A stretch of 64,000 bases of DNA from positions 545,576,879 to 545,640,878 of the forward strand of contig OY856413.1 in assembly GCA_963693085.1 (NCBI GenBank). The letters run 5' to 3'. The stretch comes from Alisma plantago-aquatica. Taxonomy: Eukaryota; Streptophyta; Magnoliopsida; Alismatales; Alismataceae. A model generated the notes under the pieces. It saw nothing but the letters and a program-made list of their open reading frames with translations. It was not told where the DNA came from and ran no database searches. Positions 47,984 through 59,850 of the stretch are shown in pieces. Position 1 is the first letter of the stretch; each line of letters opens with the position of its first letter. The position numbers were made by a program, and so were the translations under genes.

Positions 47984-50966
47984 AGTGATGTCCCCATATT
48001 TTCTAAAACTTAATATGATGTGTGATGTCCAAATTGAAACCTCACCTCAGTGAACATCCCAATTTGGACATCACACATCAGATTAAGTTTTACAAAATCA
48101 GAGGAAGTCAGAAGGAAACAATCAGTAGCACATGTACATGAACAATAATAAAACCATACACACATGTTCACCATTCAACATATAATTACAACATGAATTG
48201 TTACAACATTTTATATTACATATTGAACAACAAACTTATACATATACATGTACTACCACTAAACTACATGATCTTAAGACAATAGGCCCACTTGTACATC
48301 AGCTCACCACACAACTCTCACTATCTTGGATCTTCTAGAGCATAACCACAACCTAAACAAAAGATTACATGTGGTACACATCAACACAATATTTAAGAAT
48401 ATTGAACTGAGTACACCTACGTGTCTTTTATATACCTCTCATCATATCTTGGCAATAAGATAAAACTAAACTTGGCAGTGACAGAAGAATATAAGAAAAG
48501 CATACTTGAACAAGAATGTTTATTAACAAAAGAGAACACATATTTTAAGCATATTTCCATCATATATCTCATGTGTCTTCCACCAAGGAATTTACATCTT
48601 CAGGCCTTATGATCTACCACCAAGTGGTTTGTAATCATTATACAAACATCATATGATCTACCACCAAGTGGTTTGTGATCATTATGCATGCTCTCTACCA
48701 CCAAGTGGTTTATGAGCTATCTTATGATGGAACATCTATATTATGTTTGCAGGTGTTCAAGGTATACATATAGCAATAAGTATGGAAATTCAAGCAACAT
48801 ATCATACAAGACAATCATTTCAATAAATACCATATGCCAAGTATTTACTACCATATAACATAAGAATAATGTATAATAAGCCAAACAAGAGGTAATGGCG
48901 TACCTTGATCAAGAACAAACCTAATCACACATTCCTAATATTAGATATATCCCCATGTCAACTATATCCTGGTCAACCCTGATTAAGACAAGATCATATA
49001 TTGTCATCATATTCTCATAATCTTACATATCATCTTAACCCTAATTGTGTTCATTAAATTTTATCTTAGTTCATTAGGATATGTGTATCATTACTTGTAT
49101 TCTTATCTTATGATTATCTCATTGATGTCATTTTCTAGATTAAATCTCAATATCAAAGTTCATCATCTGAACATTAGGTTCCATATCCTTTTTGTGCACA
49201 TATTATCCCTTGGTTACATCATTAACCTAGATTAGGGTTTTATAACATGTATTAAGATTCATCTTCATATAACATGGATTATGTTCATCATTATTATCTC
49301 ATCATTAAATCTGAGGTTCTAAATATGGATATAAGCTTACTCTGTAAATTTCATCCTTTATTGAGCATGTATGTATTTACTACATTTTATTTAGGATTAT
49401 TAGCCCTAAATAGCCATATAAAGTAAAATACATAATTTCGTGCATAAACATGACCAAATCTTACATCATATGCATTCTAAACATGGTTATGGACTTACTG
49501 ACATTTTTCCATAATTTTATGTCATCGTTTACTATTTATCATGCATCAAACAAACATTACTCATATTACAATATATCACTAAGATTTAATCATCAAAAAT
49601 GATAGTATAGTTCTATTGTGCTCTACACCTTTTTCTGAACGTTTTGGTACCTTGTTTGTATTTTTAGGATAAATGAGCTATTTTCTACGAATTTTGGAAG
49701 ATCTACATATTAACTAAAGATTTACATTTTTCGTCCAATCGCCATGTGCCACATGTCCCAGGCACCACCCTCTCTCACTGGCTGGCCACTTGATCTGGAT
49801 CAGGGGGTGGATCCACGAATCTGAAGATCTGATTATCCGAGTCACTCTCCCCCCCCCCTTTTTTTGCGATCCAACTCGTGACCTTTGTTTCCTCTGTGAA
49901 ACAGGGCACCGCCGCACGGGCACTCCTCTGGCGAGCAAGAACTCCTCCTCTAGAGCTCCTCTTCGAATCAAAATGCCTCCTAGAACTTCACCGGCTCTCC
50001 CTAGATGTCTTCGGCCGGTCGGCCTTCTTCCCAATGCTCCTCCTCGTGAGCTTGAGGATGCCGCTGCCGAAGGTTGCCGCTGTGAGCAAGATCTCCAGCA
50101 AGCATTACCTCGCTACCCGACACCTTCTCGTCGGCCACTAAGTGCACCATTAGCTTCATCGATTTTTCCTAGATCTCCACAACTGAGCAACTCCGAGGTT
50201 GGTGGTCTAGATTTCAGTCTGCTCCTTAGCTCCTCCATACCCCTGGCTTGCGGCTGTGGAGAAGTTGTGCGGAGGAGAGTCTAGTTCTCTCCACTGGAAC
50301 GACAACACACCTCCCCTAAGGGGGTCAAATAGATGGTTATAGGTATTCGAAGCCCACTCATATGTTGTTCCCTCCTCTTGCCCCATGATCTGAGTGATCT
50401 GAGTGAATTGTGACATTGTGGTCGCTACCTGTGATCAAGGCCATAAACGCAAGGTAGGGGAAGGTTTCTCCACTGTCGGATGGCATCCCAGAGCTAGGAT
50501 TCTCGGATGCACCTGCCCAAATCACGTGTCACTTAGATCAAGGAGAACTACCGCTAGATTAGGTATCTAGGGATAGGATTTGGCCACTCAGACCCAACTC
50601 GATTAAAGGGGTGTGGCACTGATATTGATTGGCAACTTAGGTTCTCAAATCGTCAAAAATACACATTATTTCCCAAATTTCAAACCTCAATAACTCTCTC
50701 TAGGATACTCCAAATGCCACAAAATTTTAACCATAGCTTCCTTACATATCGAACTACCTTTTATTAAACTTTGGTGACAAAAACAACTATTAGACCATTC
50801 AATAAAATTCCTCAAGTAGGCCTAAACTTATGGATCCAAATCATTATATTAACATCATCAACACTCAAATTTACCAAAAACACATGGAATTTTCAAAACA
50901 ACTCAACATGTGTGAAATCACTTATGTCATTGGACATTTAGGATTCCAAAAGTCCACTTTATCACA
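47984..50966 (-). repeat. 5' LTR of the LARD-like element
   Basis: Uninterrupted copy of about 2.98 kb. On the minus strand it begins TGTGATAAAGTGG. A TATA-like 'ctataaccatctatttgac' lies at about 50350-50325 (minus). The GC-rich leader (50280-49750) gives overlapping frames on both strands that are not genes. The end next to the primer site bears a strong hairpin (48005-48091). Confidence 0.87.
48005..48091. repeat. Long hairpin at the U5 end of the LARD 5' LTR
   Basis: Arms 48005-48035 and 48061-48091 are inverted copies, matching at 30 of 31 positions, around a 25-base loop. It lies about 20 bases inside the LTR end and about 24 bases from the primer site. The other LTR keeps the left arm but its right arm has about a third of its bases changed. 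Confidence 0.92.
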
Positions 50967-52855
50967 TGGTTACATAGATAAGTTTATTGAAAAAGGTTAA
51001 AAAGGAAAAGGTGTGGACAAGTTTGATACAAATGTTCTTGTACCTATGATTACCTCCATTTGTTTCCTTATAAATTTTATTACTATCCATGATTTTGGAT
51101 CCCATAAAATGGATATCAATATTGTTTTCCTTAATTGTCATTTTGAGGAATATATTTATATGGAACAACTAGAAATTTTCATAGCTCTAAGTTAAGAACA
51201 CAATGTATGTAGGTTGGTTTAATATTTATATGTTTTAGTACATGTATCAAAGTAGTGAAATGATAAGTTTGATAAAATAATTATTGACTACCTTTGTTGC
51301 TAATAAATTTGATAGGTGAATTAATTCTGGACCTATTATTCCAATTTATGATTATGTGCTTATACATAAATAATATTATAATATATGGATCCAATTCTAC
51401 GATTATTTCTTAGATCAATTATCTTTCTCTAGAAAGATTTTGATATGAAAGGTTAACGTATGTCTGATGTTATACGTTCTCTAAAATTTATTTCATATAC
51501 AAATGCTTAATTTTTATTTAAATCTAACTATATAGAAAATACTTTATATAGGCTTAATATGAACAATTATGCACCTATAAGTACACCATATGATCCTCGA
51601 ATGCCCTTAAGGACACATAAAAATACCCTATGGATAAAAATAGATATGTACATATCATAGGAAGCATTATGTTTCTAGATAATGGTTCTCTACTTGATAT
51701 CAAGTATGATGTTATTATTATTAGTATGTACAATACTTTTTCCAACATTGATCTTTGGAAATATTTGGTTAAAGTTGTTAGGTATATTAAAAGTTTTTGT
51801 TTGGTCTTCACTAGATTTCCATGTTCATTTTAAGGTTATACTGATACACTTTAGACTACAAACTTTGATGAAACAAAATATATAATAGTTTCTAAGTTAT
51901 TAGCCTGAGTGGAACAACTATTTCATATATATCCTCCAAGAAAATTTTGTGGTAACTATCCACTATGGAGGTTTCTATTTTAGTTTAAGATTTATTATGC
52001 TTTCATACTAATTGTATTATAAACATATTTCTTGATGTTCTCATAGTTTTCAAGTTGTTTTATCCTATTCTATATATTTTCAATATTTATCAACCGTAGA
52101 CAAATTTACAGTCTAAAGAAAGCATGTAAGATCTTTACAATATTAAAGTATGAAGAGATGAAAGACTTTATCATCAAAGGTTGAATATATTTATCATTTG
52201 AAAAAAAAATTTAGAGTTACTTGATACTATCATAGATAGTCGAAATAGAAAACTAGCACAAAGTGTGTCAAGTTGGATGTTCCATCTACCCATGAGTTGA
52301 ACATCACCGTGGTAACCTAACCATTTTGAAATTGGAGATCCCATGAGGATTGGTTCAAATGGATAACTAAGTTTTGCTTGTGTTTGGATAGAAGCACAAT
52401 AATTGAGTTTCTATTCAAGAACCTTCCTAGAATTCTTTCTATTTGTTTATTTCTTAGTAGAAGAAGTTCATTTCTCTAAATGGACAAAATCATATAAGGA
52501 GGATGTAGTATAAAATCAGACTTCCATGGAAATTTTTATTATGTGAATGTAATACGAGGACATGGTTTACTTGAGTGGGTTGTTCTTGTGAGGATCCCAT
52601 AAAATAGATTCTTGTGATGATTATAAAGAAGACATGTGATATGAACATGACATCGTGTCCTTTCTATTTCTACATAATTTATCAAAGTACAAATAAGGTA
52701 ACTTGGTTTTACATGTATTTTGCTATGTCTCTTCATGTAGGGATAAATTGTTTCTATGAAAGATTCAAATCCACAGGAAACATGTGTTGAATGTCATTGT
52801 TTAGTCTTTTTTTACTTGTATTGATTTTTTGATGTCTACAAAGTATGTGGGGGAA
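50967..52855 (+). pseudogene. Ty1/copia pol, 3' part (reverse transcriptase and RNase H), degraded
   Basis: Continues directly from 38809. The first block reads D-K-F, then V-D-K-F-D-T-N and the reverse transcriptase stretch 'M-D-I-N-I-V-F-L-N' followed by E-Y-I-Y-M-E-Q (about 51110-51170). The Y-V-D-D block cannot be read. Near 51640-51790 lies 'I-I-G-S-I-M-F-L' and 'Y-L-V-K-V-V-R-Y-I-K', the region leading to RNase H, then traces of the RNase H domain up to about 52000. Stops occur every few dozen codons. The last 800 bases before the LTR are unrecognisable. Confidence 0.75.
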
Positions 52856-52961
52856 TGTTAGATTCCTTCTTTTTTTGAGGTATTTCAACAAACCTCTTCT
52901 ATAATTTTTAGTAACATTGTGTTTTATTATAAAGCAATTACTATCAACTTAAGTACTAGTG
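52843..52961 (+). repeat. Polypurine tract and start of the copia 3' LTR
   Basis: 'gtatgtgggggaa' is directly followed by TGTTAGATTCC, the usual look of a copia polypurine tract and LTR start. The LTR's right end could not be placed because the 5' LTR is missing. A 'gtactagtg' word at 52953-52961 lies within or just past it. Confidence 0.55.
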
Positions 52962-53639
52962 GAAGAAAAAGACCATGTGTGCATGTATAGGTTTAGGAAT
53001 TCAATGATGATGTGATTCTATTCATTACTTCAATTTAGCAAATTAAAAACACATAAGCATGTCTGATGCCAACCCGTCTTAGCATGACATGCCTAAAATA
53101 TTTCGGTTCAAAATTTTTGAGGCATTGTGACACATGACTAATGTTTCATTTTTAGAAGAAATATATTATTTATCTCTATTTACACAATTTTGGTATTTTT
53201 CATTCTAAAACCCTACATTAAAAAACCATTATTCGATTTGAGTAACATAATTCATCCCCTCTTTGAAAGTTATTTATTATCTTAACTCACATAAATGTCG
53301 TTTGGAAAACCAAAAGTTAAAAGTTTTCATTCAATATCCATGTCTATATCCTACCAATATTTGGCAGGATACATGAACTACTCGACATAATATTTTAATG
53401 TATTTGCCTCTCTATCTACCTACTCAAGCTATAATTATGTATTGTTTGATTGGACATTTTCCAACCTAGTTGAGTATAATTGTATTTGACCAAATGCATT
53501 ATGTATTTGATATGATAACCTTTGTATCTAACATATATTTGACTGAATGACTTCCTATATCCAATCTATATTTGAAAAGATAAACCCATCTAATTTTGTC
53601 ATGTATTTGTGTTCTATATGACCCTTTGGTTCCATGTTT
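52962..53639. other. Unassigned AT-rich interval
   Basis: No frame, RNA gene or repeat pair. It may contain the rest of the copia 3' LTR and the start of the Athila LTR; I cannot tell where one stops and the other begins. Confidence 0.35.
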
Positions 53640-55231
53640 GAATCAATTATGGACCGACACGCTCACTGCCCGACATAGGGCAGCACGATACACTACTGCA
53701 CGACATGGGGGTGCCACGCAAGAAGGAGCTGACGAGCGATACGCCATTTACCCGACAGGGAGCTAGACTCACCATGACTACTGAAGTGTGTCACGTGATA
53801 CAAGCCACCCACCGGCAGGCGCCCACTCGTCACGACACCCGGCAACGCTTACAGCTCGACACCCTTGTGTCGGGCAAAACGCATATCTGGCATCTCTGAA
53901 TCTGCAATGGTAGTGCTGATGGAGGACAAGTGGCGCCCAGAGAACCACAACTTCTCCCAACCACTGCCTATAAATAGCAGTTACAAGACATCGATGGGAC
54001 GGGTCAGAATTTCACGAAAGCTAACTTGGGAAAGCACCTGGAGCTAGTGTGTCGCATCCCAGAGGTGTACTGGGTGATATTAGGTGAGCACTTCTCCGAC
54101 CCGAGAGGGCGGGAATGCTTCATTTAGGATTCGCCCCGGCCAACGCAGTAGCCCGATATCGGCCAACAAGGGCACCCGATACGAGTAACCCGACACTCTA
54201 ATTAGTCTCTATCCTGACACGATACCAAGCCCAATATGAATCATCCGTCATGGCGTGTCGCCCGAGAGGGTGGCACCCCGTCACGACCGTATCGTGCATG
54301 AGTGCCTCGCACGATATGCCACCCGAAAGGGAGTGCCACCCGACACATGCGTATCGAGTAAGGCTCCCGCCCGGTATCGGGCTGGAGGAATCTTAGGGAT
54401 CTACTGTTGTTTGTCGCTCTTCTAAATTAAGGAGGCGATGCTTATCTTTACCTTTTCCAGTCATTTACCTTTATTTATTTATGCAATGTAATGTAAACCC
54501 TTTTATATAAATGATTATTCTAGTGGAATCAGAGGAGCTTTAAATATCTATTGCTTTATGTTTGGTTCCTTTTGTTGGATGATTGCTTTGTTTAGTATCT
54601 GAACTCTAGCTTGTATGCTTGGATTATGTTTTGACTAGCTATCAAAACGTGTTTCCCATTGTAGCAACCTCGAGAGAGGTGTTGTGGCTCTAGTGTTTGG
54701 TCTGATATGGGAGTACGAGAGTACCCAGGATCGGAGTTGCTGTAGTGATCTTTCCACTCTAACCAAAGACCAGCAACCTTAAGAGAGGTGTTGATGATTA
54801 GTTAGAGGTGCTCTCTTTGAGAGAAGGGGTGCTGGAAGTTCTTGCTGCCGCTTGTTTTACCGAAGCTTCCTCCTTCATTCCTTACTAAAGTAATAGTGTT
54901 ATCCTCTCTATTTTCGTTGCGCAAATACCCTAAAAACTGATAAATGTTTAAAACCTTATAATTTTCCTTATAGCTCCAGTTGGAGATAGTTTCCTTTTAT
55001 TTTATCAATCTTCGCATGTTGTTCCCTTTTGGGAACTTTATCCTCGCTTGGCTTCTTCCAGAGTGTAACGTGTTGATTCCGAGTTCTCAACACTACCACC
55101 CTTGTCCCTGTGGTTCGACCCCGATCGCTACTTCAGACCCTGTCATCGTTGCGGGGGCCTAAGAGTCGAGTAATTTAAAAGTCTGACTACTTCAAATCTG
55201 CTCCTTTTGGACGCACAATTTAGGTCGGTCA
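53640..55231 (+). repeat. 5' LTR of Athila-type element 2 (left end uncertain)
   Basis: The right end is set by the primer site; a TG...CA end would fall near 'cggtca' at 55231. The left end is inferred only from the sharp rise in GC near 53640. The U3 part (53640-53960) and the stretch to 54380 are full of variants of 'cccgacac' and 'cgatac' words and retain many CpG. A TATA box lies at 53969. No 3' LTR is available in the window to confirm the borders. Confidence 0.55.
53969..53977 (+). promoter_or_regulatory. TATA box of the Athila 5' LTR
   Basis: TATAAATAG preceded by 'ctgcc', in the middle of the GC-rich U3 and at a fitting distance from the leader. RNA start would be expected about 30 bases downstream. 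Confidence 0.65.
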
Positions 55232-55237
55232 ACTTTT

Positions 55238-55255
55238 TGGCGCCGTTGCCGAGGA
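55238..55255 (+). other. Primer-binding site, tRNA-Asp type
   Basis: TGGCGCCGTTGCCGAGGA, 17 of 18 bases as in the standard Athila site complementary to plant tRNA-Asp (one G changed to A near the 3' end). Same type as the site at 10276 on the other strand. Confidence 0.92.
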
Positions 55256-55483
55256 TAAGGAAAAATGGTACTATTGACGAAACCGAGTCTGCTAACTACA
55301 CTCTTGTGCCTCGATCTTAGAAATGAGCTTGACATCACTCTCTTTTCCTTTTTAATATTCTAACCTAAAACGATTATTGAGTAGTTCGTATTATTAATAC
55401 AAGTTTTCTAACTTGATTATACGTGTTATTCAGGTACTCAAGAAGGAAGCATTTTGCTCATCTGAACACCGACATCACTAGAC

Positions 55484-57390
55484 ATGCCACCTCGCGTTGA
55501 ACCACCTCTTTCAGAGGGTGAGCAAAATGCGAGAGTTAGACCTCACTCACCTCTGCATGAAGACAATGACCGTTATGACGGTAACCCTCAACATGAAGAT
55601 CCTGAAACAGAACAATTTGAGGATGATCATCACCATGAGAGACGTCATCATCACCGATGATGTAGAAGAAATCAAAATAACCAAGAACAGAACCAGGGAG
55701 ACAGTGACAGTGAAGATTCTAACGAAGAAGAAAAGACCCTCAGGGAGTTAGCTGCCACCAAGGCCAATATTTCAAGATGTCATGTTGTCATCCCAAGGTT
55801 CAACGCAACAAACTTTGAGCTAAAATCATTTGTCATCTCTATGATCCAGAACAAGAGCTTTAGAGGGAATTCAAAGAATGATAACCCCTACCATTATCTA
55901 GATTGTTTTAAAAACATCTGTGACACCATTAAAATGCGGGGAGTCCCACAGGAGGTAATTTATTGCAAGGGTTTCATCTTTTCTTTAGAAGACAAGGCTC
56001 TATCCTAGTACCTCGGGTTACCACACCAAGCTCTTAACGGATGGAATGCGCTGGTGGATGCTTTTGTAAACAAGTTTTACCCTACAGAGAAAACCGTCAG
56101 GAATAGACAGAGGATCACGTCTTTCATGCAAAAGCCAAATGGGAATCTACACGAAGCCTGGGAATGGTATCAAGAATTTCAGAGGGACTGCCCTCATCAC
56201 AACTACAAAAAGGGTTTCTTGATAACCACCTTCTACAATGGTCTGACCCCTGAGGAAAGGGTTTCGCTAAATTCGACTGTAGGCAATGACTTTCTGGGGA
56301 AGAAGCCTAGAAGATCCAAAAAGATCATCGAGAACATGGCCGAGTTACAAGTCGACATCGACTACGATAGATCTGATAGAGGCCATGCTAAGAAGGCGGC
56401 TAGTGAATGACCTTCAGTCGAATCCAAAGCTCTGGAAGCTATCACCACTCAGATCCAGAAGATAGCCATCGATGTCAGGCAATTGAAAGAACCAGGTGGA
56501 AAAGGGAAGAAACAAGTTGAGAAAGTCATAAAATGTGTCACCTACAGAGAAGGTGGACATGGGGTTGATAACTGTGTTTACACCCGACCTGACGAGTCAA
56601 CTAAAAGTGAGTCTGAGGCAGAGGAAGCTGACAACGTCTCCTTTGTCAACTTCAAGAGACCGGATCACCCCGATTTTAACTATGGCAACAAGGATGCGGC
56701 TGAAAACTCGTATCAGTTGAATAACCCCACCAAGCAACCCCTAGGTTTTGAGAAAAGTGGGGGACAAGGTCAGTTCACCAGGACTACTTCTTTCCAATCG
56801 AACAAGGCAAACTTCTAAGGACAAGGAAAGTACCAAGGTCGCCAAGTTGCTAACCCTAGTCAAGGCCAAGGTCAAGCTAAGGAACAAAGTCAGGGTAAGA
56901 ATTCGAACCCACCAGACTTGGTAGGCTAATTGTTCGATTTTGTCAAAAGACAAGATACCATCAACAACCAACTGGCGCAAAGCGTGCTGTCAAATTCAGG
57001 AGTTTTGAACATGATGCAGGTTCAGATGGCGGACATGCAGACACACCAACACCAAATCGATCAACAGTTGGCCCAGATGGCCGAGTTGATAAAGAATCGC
57101 TTGGGTAAGATACCCTCCAACACCGAATCTGCCAAAATGGCAGTGCTGAGATCAGGGAAGACAGTTGAATGCCCTAAAGAAGCCAGACCCAAGGAACCTG
57201 AATCAAGGACTACAACTGATAATCCCATAGAAGAAGACAATCAACAAGCTCATGTCAAAGAACCTGAACCAAGATCCTTTGAGGAACTGTTTGGTAAGAG
57301 AAGTCCTTACTCTCCCAAGTTTCATTTCCCTTACAAACTAATAAAGGTGCACCTTAAAAATCATTACGATAATTTTATGGAATCAGTAAA
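55484..57390 (+). pseudogene. Athila-type gag, broken
   Basis: Starts M-P-P-R-V-E at 55484 and runs through an acidic, His-rich N-terminal segment. A TGA interrupts at 55658-55660 and a TAG at 56006-56008, the latter where relatives have Trp. The capsid core (56054-56410) has F-V-N-K-F-Y-P, then H-E-A-W-E-W, C-P-H-H, F-Y-N-G-L. A zinc-knuckle-like segment near 56535-56580 reads C-V-T-Y-x-x-G-G-H-G-V-D-N-C. Next come a Gln/Gly-rich stretch to about 56920, a coiled-coil-like Gln/Met-rich region (56930-57100) and the linker to protease with F-P-Y-K-L and P-F-L-D-A-L. Apart from four stops the frame is well kept. Confidence 0.85.
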
Positions 57391-58260
57391 GAAGCTTCAC
57401 CTCGAAGTACCTTTTTTGGACGCTTTAGAGGAAATGCCGACCTACGCTAAGTTTTTCAAAGATTTGATCACCAAGAAGAAAAGAGGAGGGAGAATAGAGA
57501 CTGTGCATCTTGCTAGTATGTCCTCGGATTTTGTCAAAGCAGATTTACCCAACAAGAAGAAAGATCCAGGGTCTTTCACCATTCCTTTCGCCATTGGAGA
57601 TAATGTCAAACAAAAAGGTCTTGTTGATTTAGGGGCTAGCATCAACCTTATGCCCCTAAGCCTTGTGCAGTGATTAGGTTTGACTGATATGGTCAAGACC
57701 AACATGAGGATTGAATTGGCAGACCATACCTTTAAAAGACCTGTAGGTGTTGTTGAGTATGTACCGATCTGAGTAGGAAGTTTCTTCATTCCTTGCGATG
57801 TAGTGGTCATTGATACTGTGGAGGACCATGGCTGTCCTATCATCTTTGGACGCTCTTTCTAGGCTACAGGAAGGGCGTTGATTGATGTTGCAGAGGGAAT
57901 AATCACTCTAAGGGTCGGAAATGATCACTTAGACTTCAAGGTAAAAGATGTGATGAAAGGACCCTCCCTCCTAGAGTCTGCTTGCTTTGCAGAAAGCTAC
58001 AACTAGTTTTTTGAAGAGGTGGAAGAGGATATCATAATGGTAGAACCTCTTGTAAGAGCAATAATCAATCAAGGATCTAATCCTAAATGTCTAGAATTTG
58101 TCAAGTTTCTCAACTATTTAAATTAGACTGATGAAGATATGAGCGACGAAGAGTAGGTAACAGAAACAGTTAAGTTTGCCTCTCTAGAGGAGGCACCAGA
58201 AGAAAAGGCACCCAAGGCTAAACCCGAGTTGAAGCAGCTACCTGAAGGGTAAGGTATGAG
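57391..58260 (+). pseudogene. Athila-type aspartic protease, broken
   Basis: The catalytic loop V-D-L-G-A-S is at 57623-57640, with Asp at 57626-57628. It is followed by N-L-M-P-L-S, then a TGA at 57671-57673 where relatives have Arg (consistent with CGA to TGA). After the stop the domain goes on with L-G-L-T-D, F-F-I-P-C-D-V-V-V, a second stop near 57770, then P-I-I-F-G-R-S-F and A-L-I-D-V. The linker to reverse transcriptase is acidic (57960-58260) with further stops. In a working element this enzyme processes the polyprotein. Confidence 0.82.
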
Positions 58261-59850
58261 TTTCTAGATGAAGAGGAGAGAAATGATGTCATCGTGAATG
58301 CCTACCTTACGAAGGATCAATTGGACAAACTTCTTGAGGAGTTGAGACTCCACAGGCAGGCTATAGGATACTCGATAGAGGATATCAAAGGCATTAGCCA
58401 TGCATTATGTATGCATCACATTAATCTAGAAGAGTCTGCTAAGCCTCTGGCTCAACCCCAGAGAAAATTGAATCAAATGCTAAAAGAAGTTGTGAAGAAA
58501 GAAGTAATCAAATTGAGGGATGTTGGGATCATTTACCCGATCAGTGACAGTAACTGGGTGAGCCCGATCCACGTAGTACCGAAGAAAGGAGGTATAATAA
58601 TAGTTAAAGGAGATAAATGTGATGAAGTGGTGATTCATACCGTCATGGGATGGAGGATGTGTATTGACTACCGGAAATTGAACCAAGCCATGAAAAAAGA
58701 TCATTATCCGCTTCCTTTCATTGATCAAGTTCTTGAAAGATTAGCACATCATGACTATTTCTATTTTCTGGATGGCTTTTCAAGTTTTTATCAAGTCCCC
58801 ATCTTACCAGATGACCAGGAAAAGACTACATTTACCTATCTCTATGGGACTTATGCCTTCAGAAGAATGCCTTTCGGCCTATGCAATGCTCCCGCAACGT
58901 TTCAACGTTGCATGATTTCGATGGTCTCAGATTTTCTGGAAGATATCGTGGAGGTTTTCATGGATGACGTTTCTATCTATGGGAAGGACTTTGATGCCTG
59001 CCTGAAAAACCTTTCTCTTGTCTTGCAATGTTGCAAAGAAAAGAGTTTAGTATTGAACTGGGAGAAGTGCCATTTTATGGTATGAGAAGGCATCGTGCTA
59101 GGGCATAAAGTCTTGAGGTGTGGCATCAAGGTAGATGTTAGCAAGGTTGAAACCATCTCCAATCTTCCCCCACCAAAGTCTATAACAAGAGTGAGGAGTT
59201 TCCTCGGGCACGCCAGCTACTACCAAAGATTTATAAAAGACTTCTCAAAGATCTCGAAACCGTTGTCCAACCTTCTAGTAAAGGATATTGAATTCAATTT
59301 CCCTGACGATTGTCTAATCGCTTTTCAGGCCTTAAAGGATGCTCTTGTCTCACCGCTTATACTTCAAGCTCCAGATTGTGAGCTACCTTTCGAGCTTATG
59401 TGTGACGCCAGTGACTATGCTGTAGGAGCAGTCCTGGGGCAAAAAAAGGCAAGAAGCACCATGTAATTTGCTACGCCAGTCGCACTCTGGATGAAGCTCA
59501 GGTGAATTATATGACTACAAAAAAGGAGATGCTCGCGATAGTCTTCGCTTTCAAAAAATTCAGATCTTATCTTATCGGAGCAAAAGCTAAAGTCTACGTC
59601 GACCATGGGGCAATAAGATATCTCATGCAGAAGAAGGATGCCAAGCCCAGGCTGTTGAGGTGGGCTTTGTTACTACAAGAGTTTTACCATGACATCATTG
59701 ATAAGAAGGGTGCATAGAATGTGGTCGCCGACCACTTATCAAGGATCATGGTGGAAAGGTAGAAGGAACCACCTATTAACGACAATATTGACGACGAAGC
59801 TTTGCTGATGATTGAAACCAAAGATGAGAATTTACCTTGGTTTGACCAAC
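58261..59850 (+). pseudogene. Athila-type reverse transcriptase and RNase H, broken
   Basis: The longest open part is 58294-59085 (263 codons). It starts with the A-Y-L-T-K-D-Q and I-G-Y-S-I-E-D-I-K-G-I blocks. Reverse transcriptase motifs follow in order: W-V-S-P-I-H-V-V-P-K-K-G-G, C-I-D-Y-R-K-L-N, F-Y-Q-V-P-I, M-P-F-G-L-C-N-A-P-A-T-F-Q, and the catalytic F-M-D-D at 58957-58968. A stop at 59083-59085 precedes L-G-H-K-V. The connection domain continues in 59095-59466 with V-R-S-F-L-G-H and D-A-S-D-Y-A-V-G of RNase H. A frameshift near 59455 moves the rest ([14 protein letters not shown]) into the next frame, ending with V-V-A-D-H-L-S-R at about 59725. The integrase should follow but the sequence stops at 59852. 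Confidence 0.88.

Larger units (their letters stand above)
38810..50966 (-). mobile_element. Large non-autonomous LTR element (LARD-like) inserted in the copia
   Basis: Flanked by perfect 5-bp target duplications TGGTT (38805-38809 and 50967-50971). Removing the insert and one TGGTT rejoins the copia reverse transcriptase in frame. On the minus strand each LTR starts TGT(G/T)ATA and ends at or near TGTCACA. The primer site next to the right LTR matches initiator tRNA-Met. The internal region is about 2.4 kb and has no gag or pol that I can see. LTRs of nearly 3 kb around an empty interior are the hallmark of LARD-type elements that use enzymes from relatives, here probably Del/Tekay. The left LTR carries another insertion (39845-43653). 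By eye LTR divergence is near 5 percent. Confidence 0.87.

Noticed and set aside
49714..50284. 164-codon and 106-codon overlapping frames as genes
   Set aside because: They lie on opposite strands in the LTR leader. The twin LTR (44312-44915) has similar but shorter frames, so they follow from LTR composition.
52953..52961. GTACTAGTG, the reverse complement of the CACTA termini, as the missing right end of CACTA 2
   Set aside because: The three bases after it (GAA) do not match the three before the left end (TTC), no subterminal repeats lie next to it, and it sits inside what looks like a copia LTR. A nine-base match over 25 kb is not rare enough.
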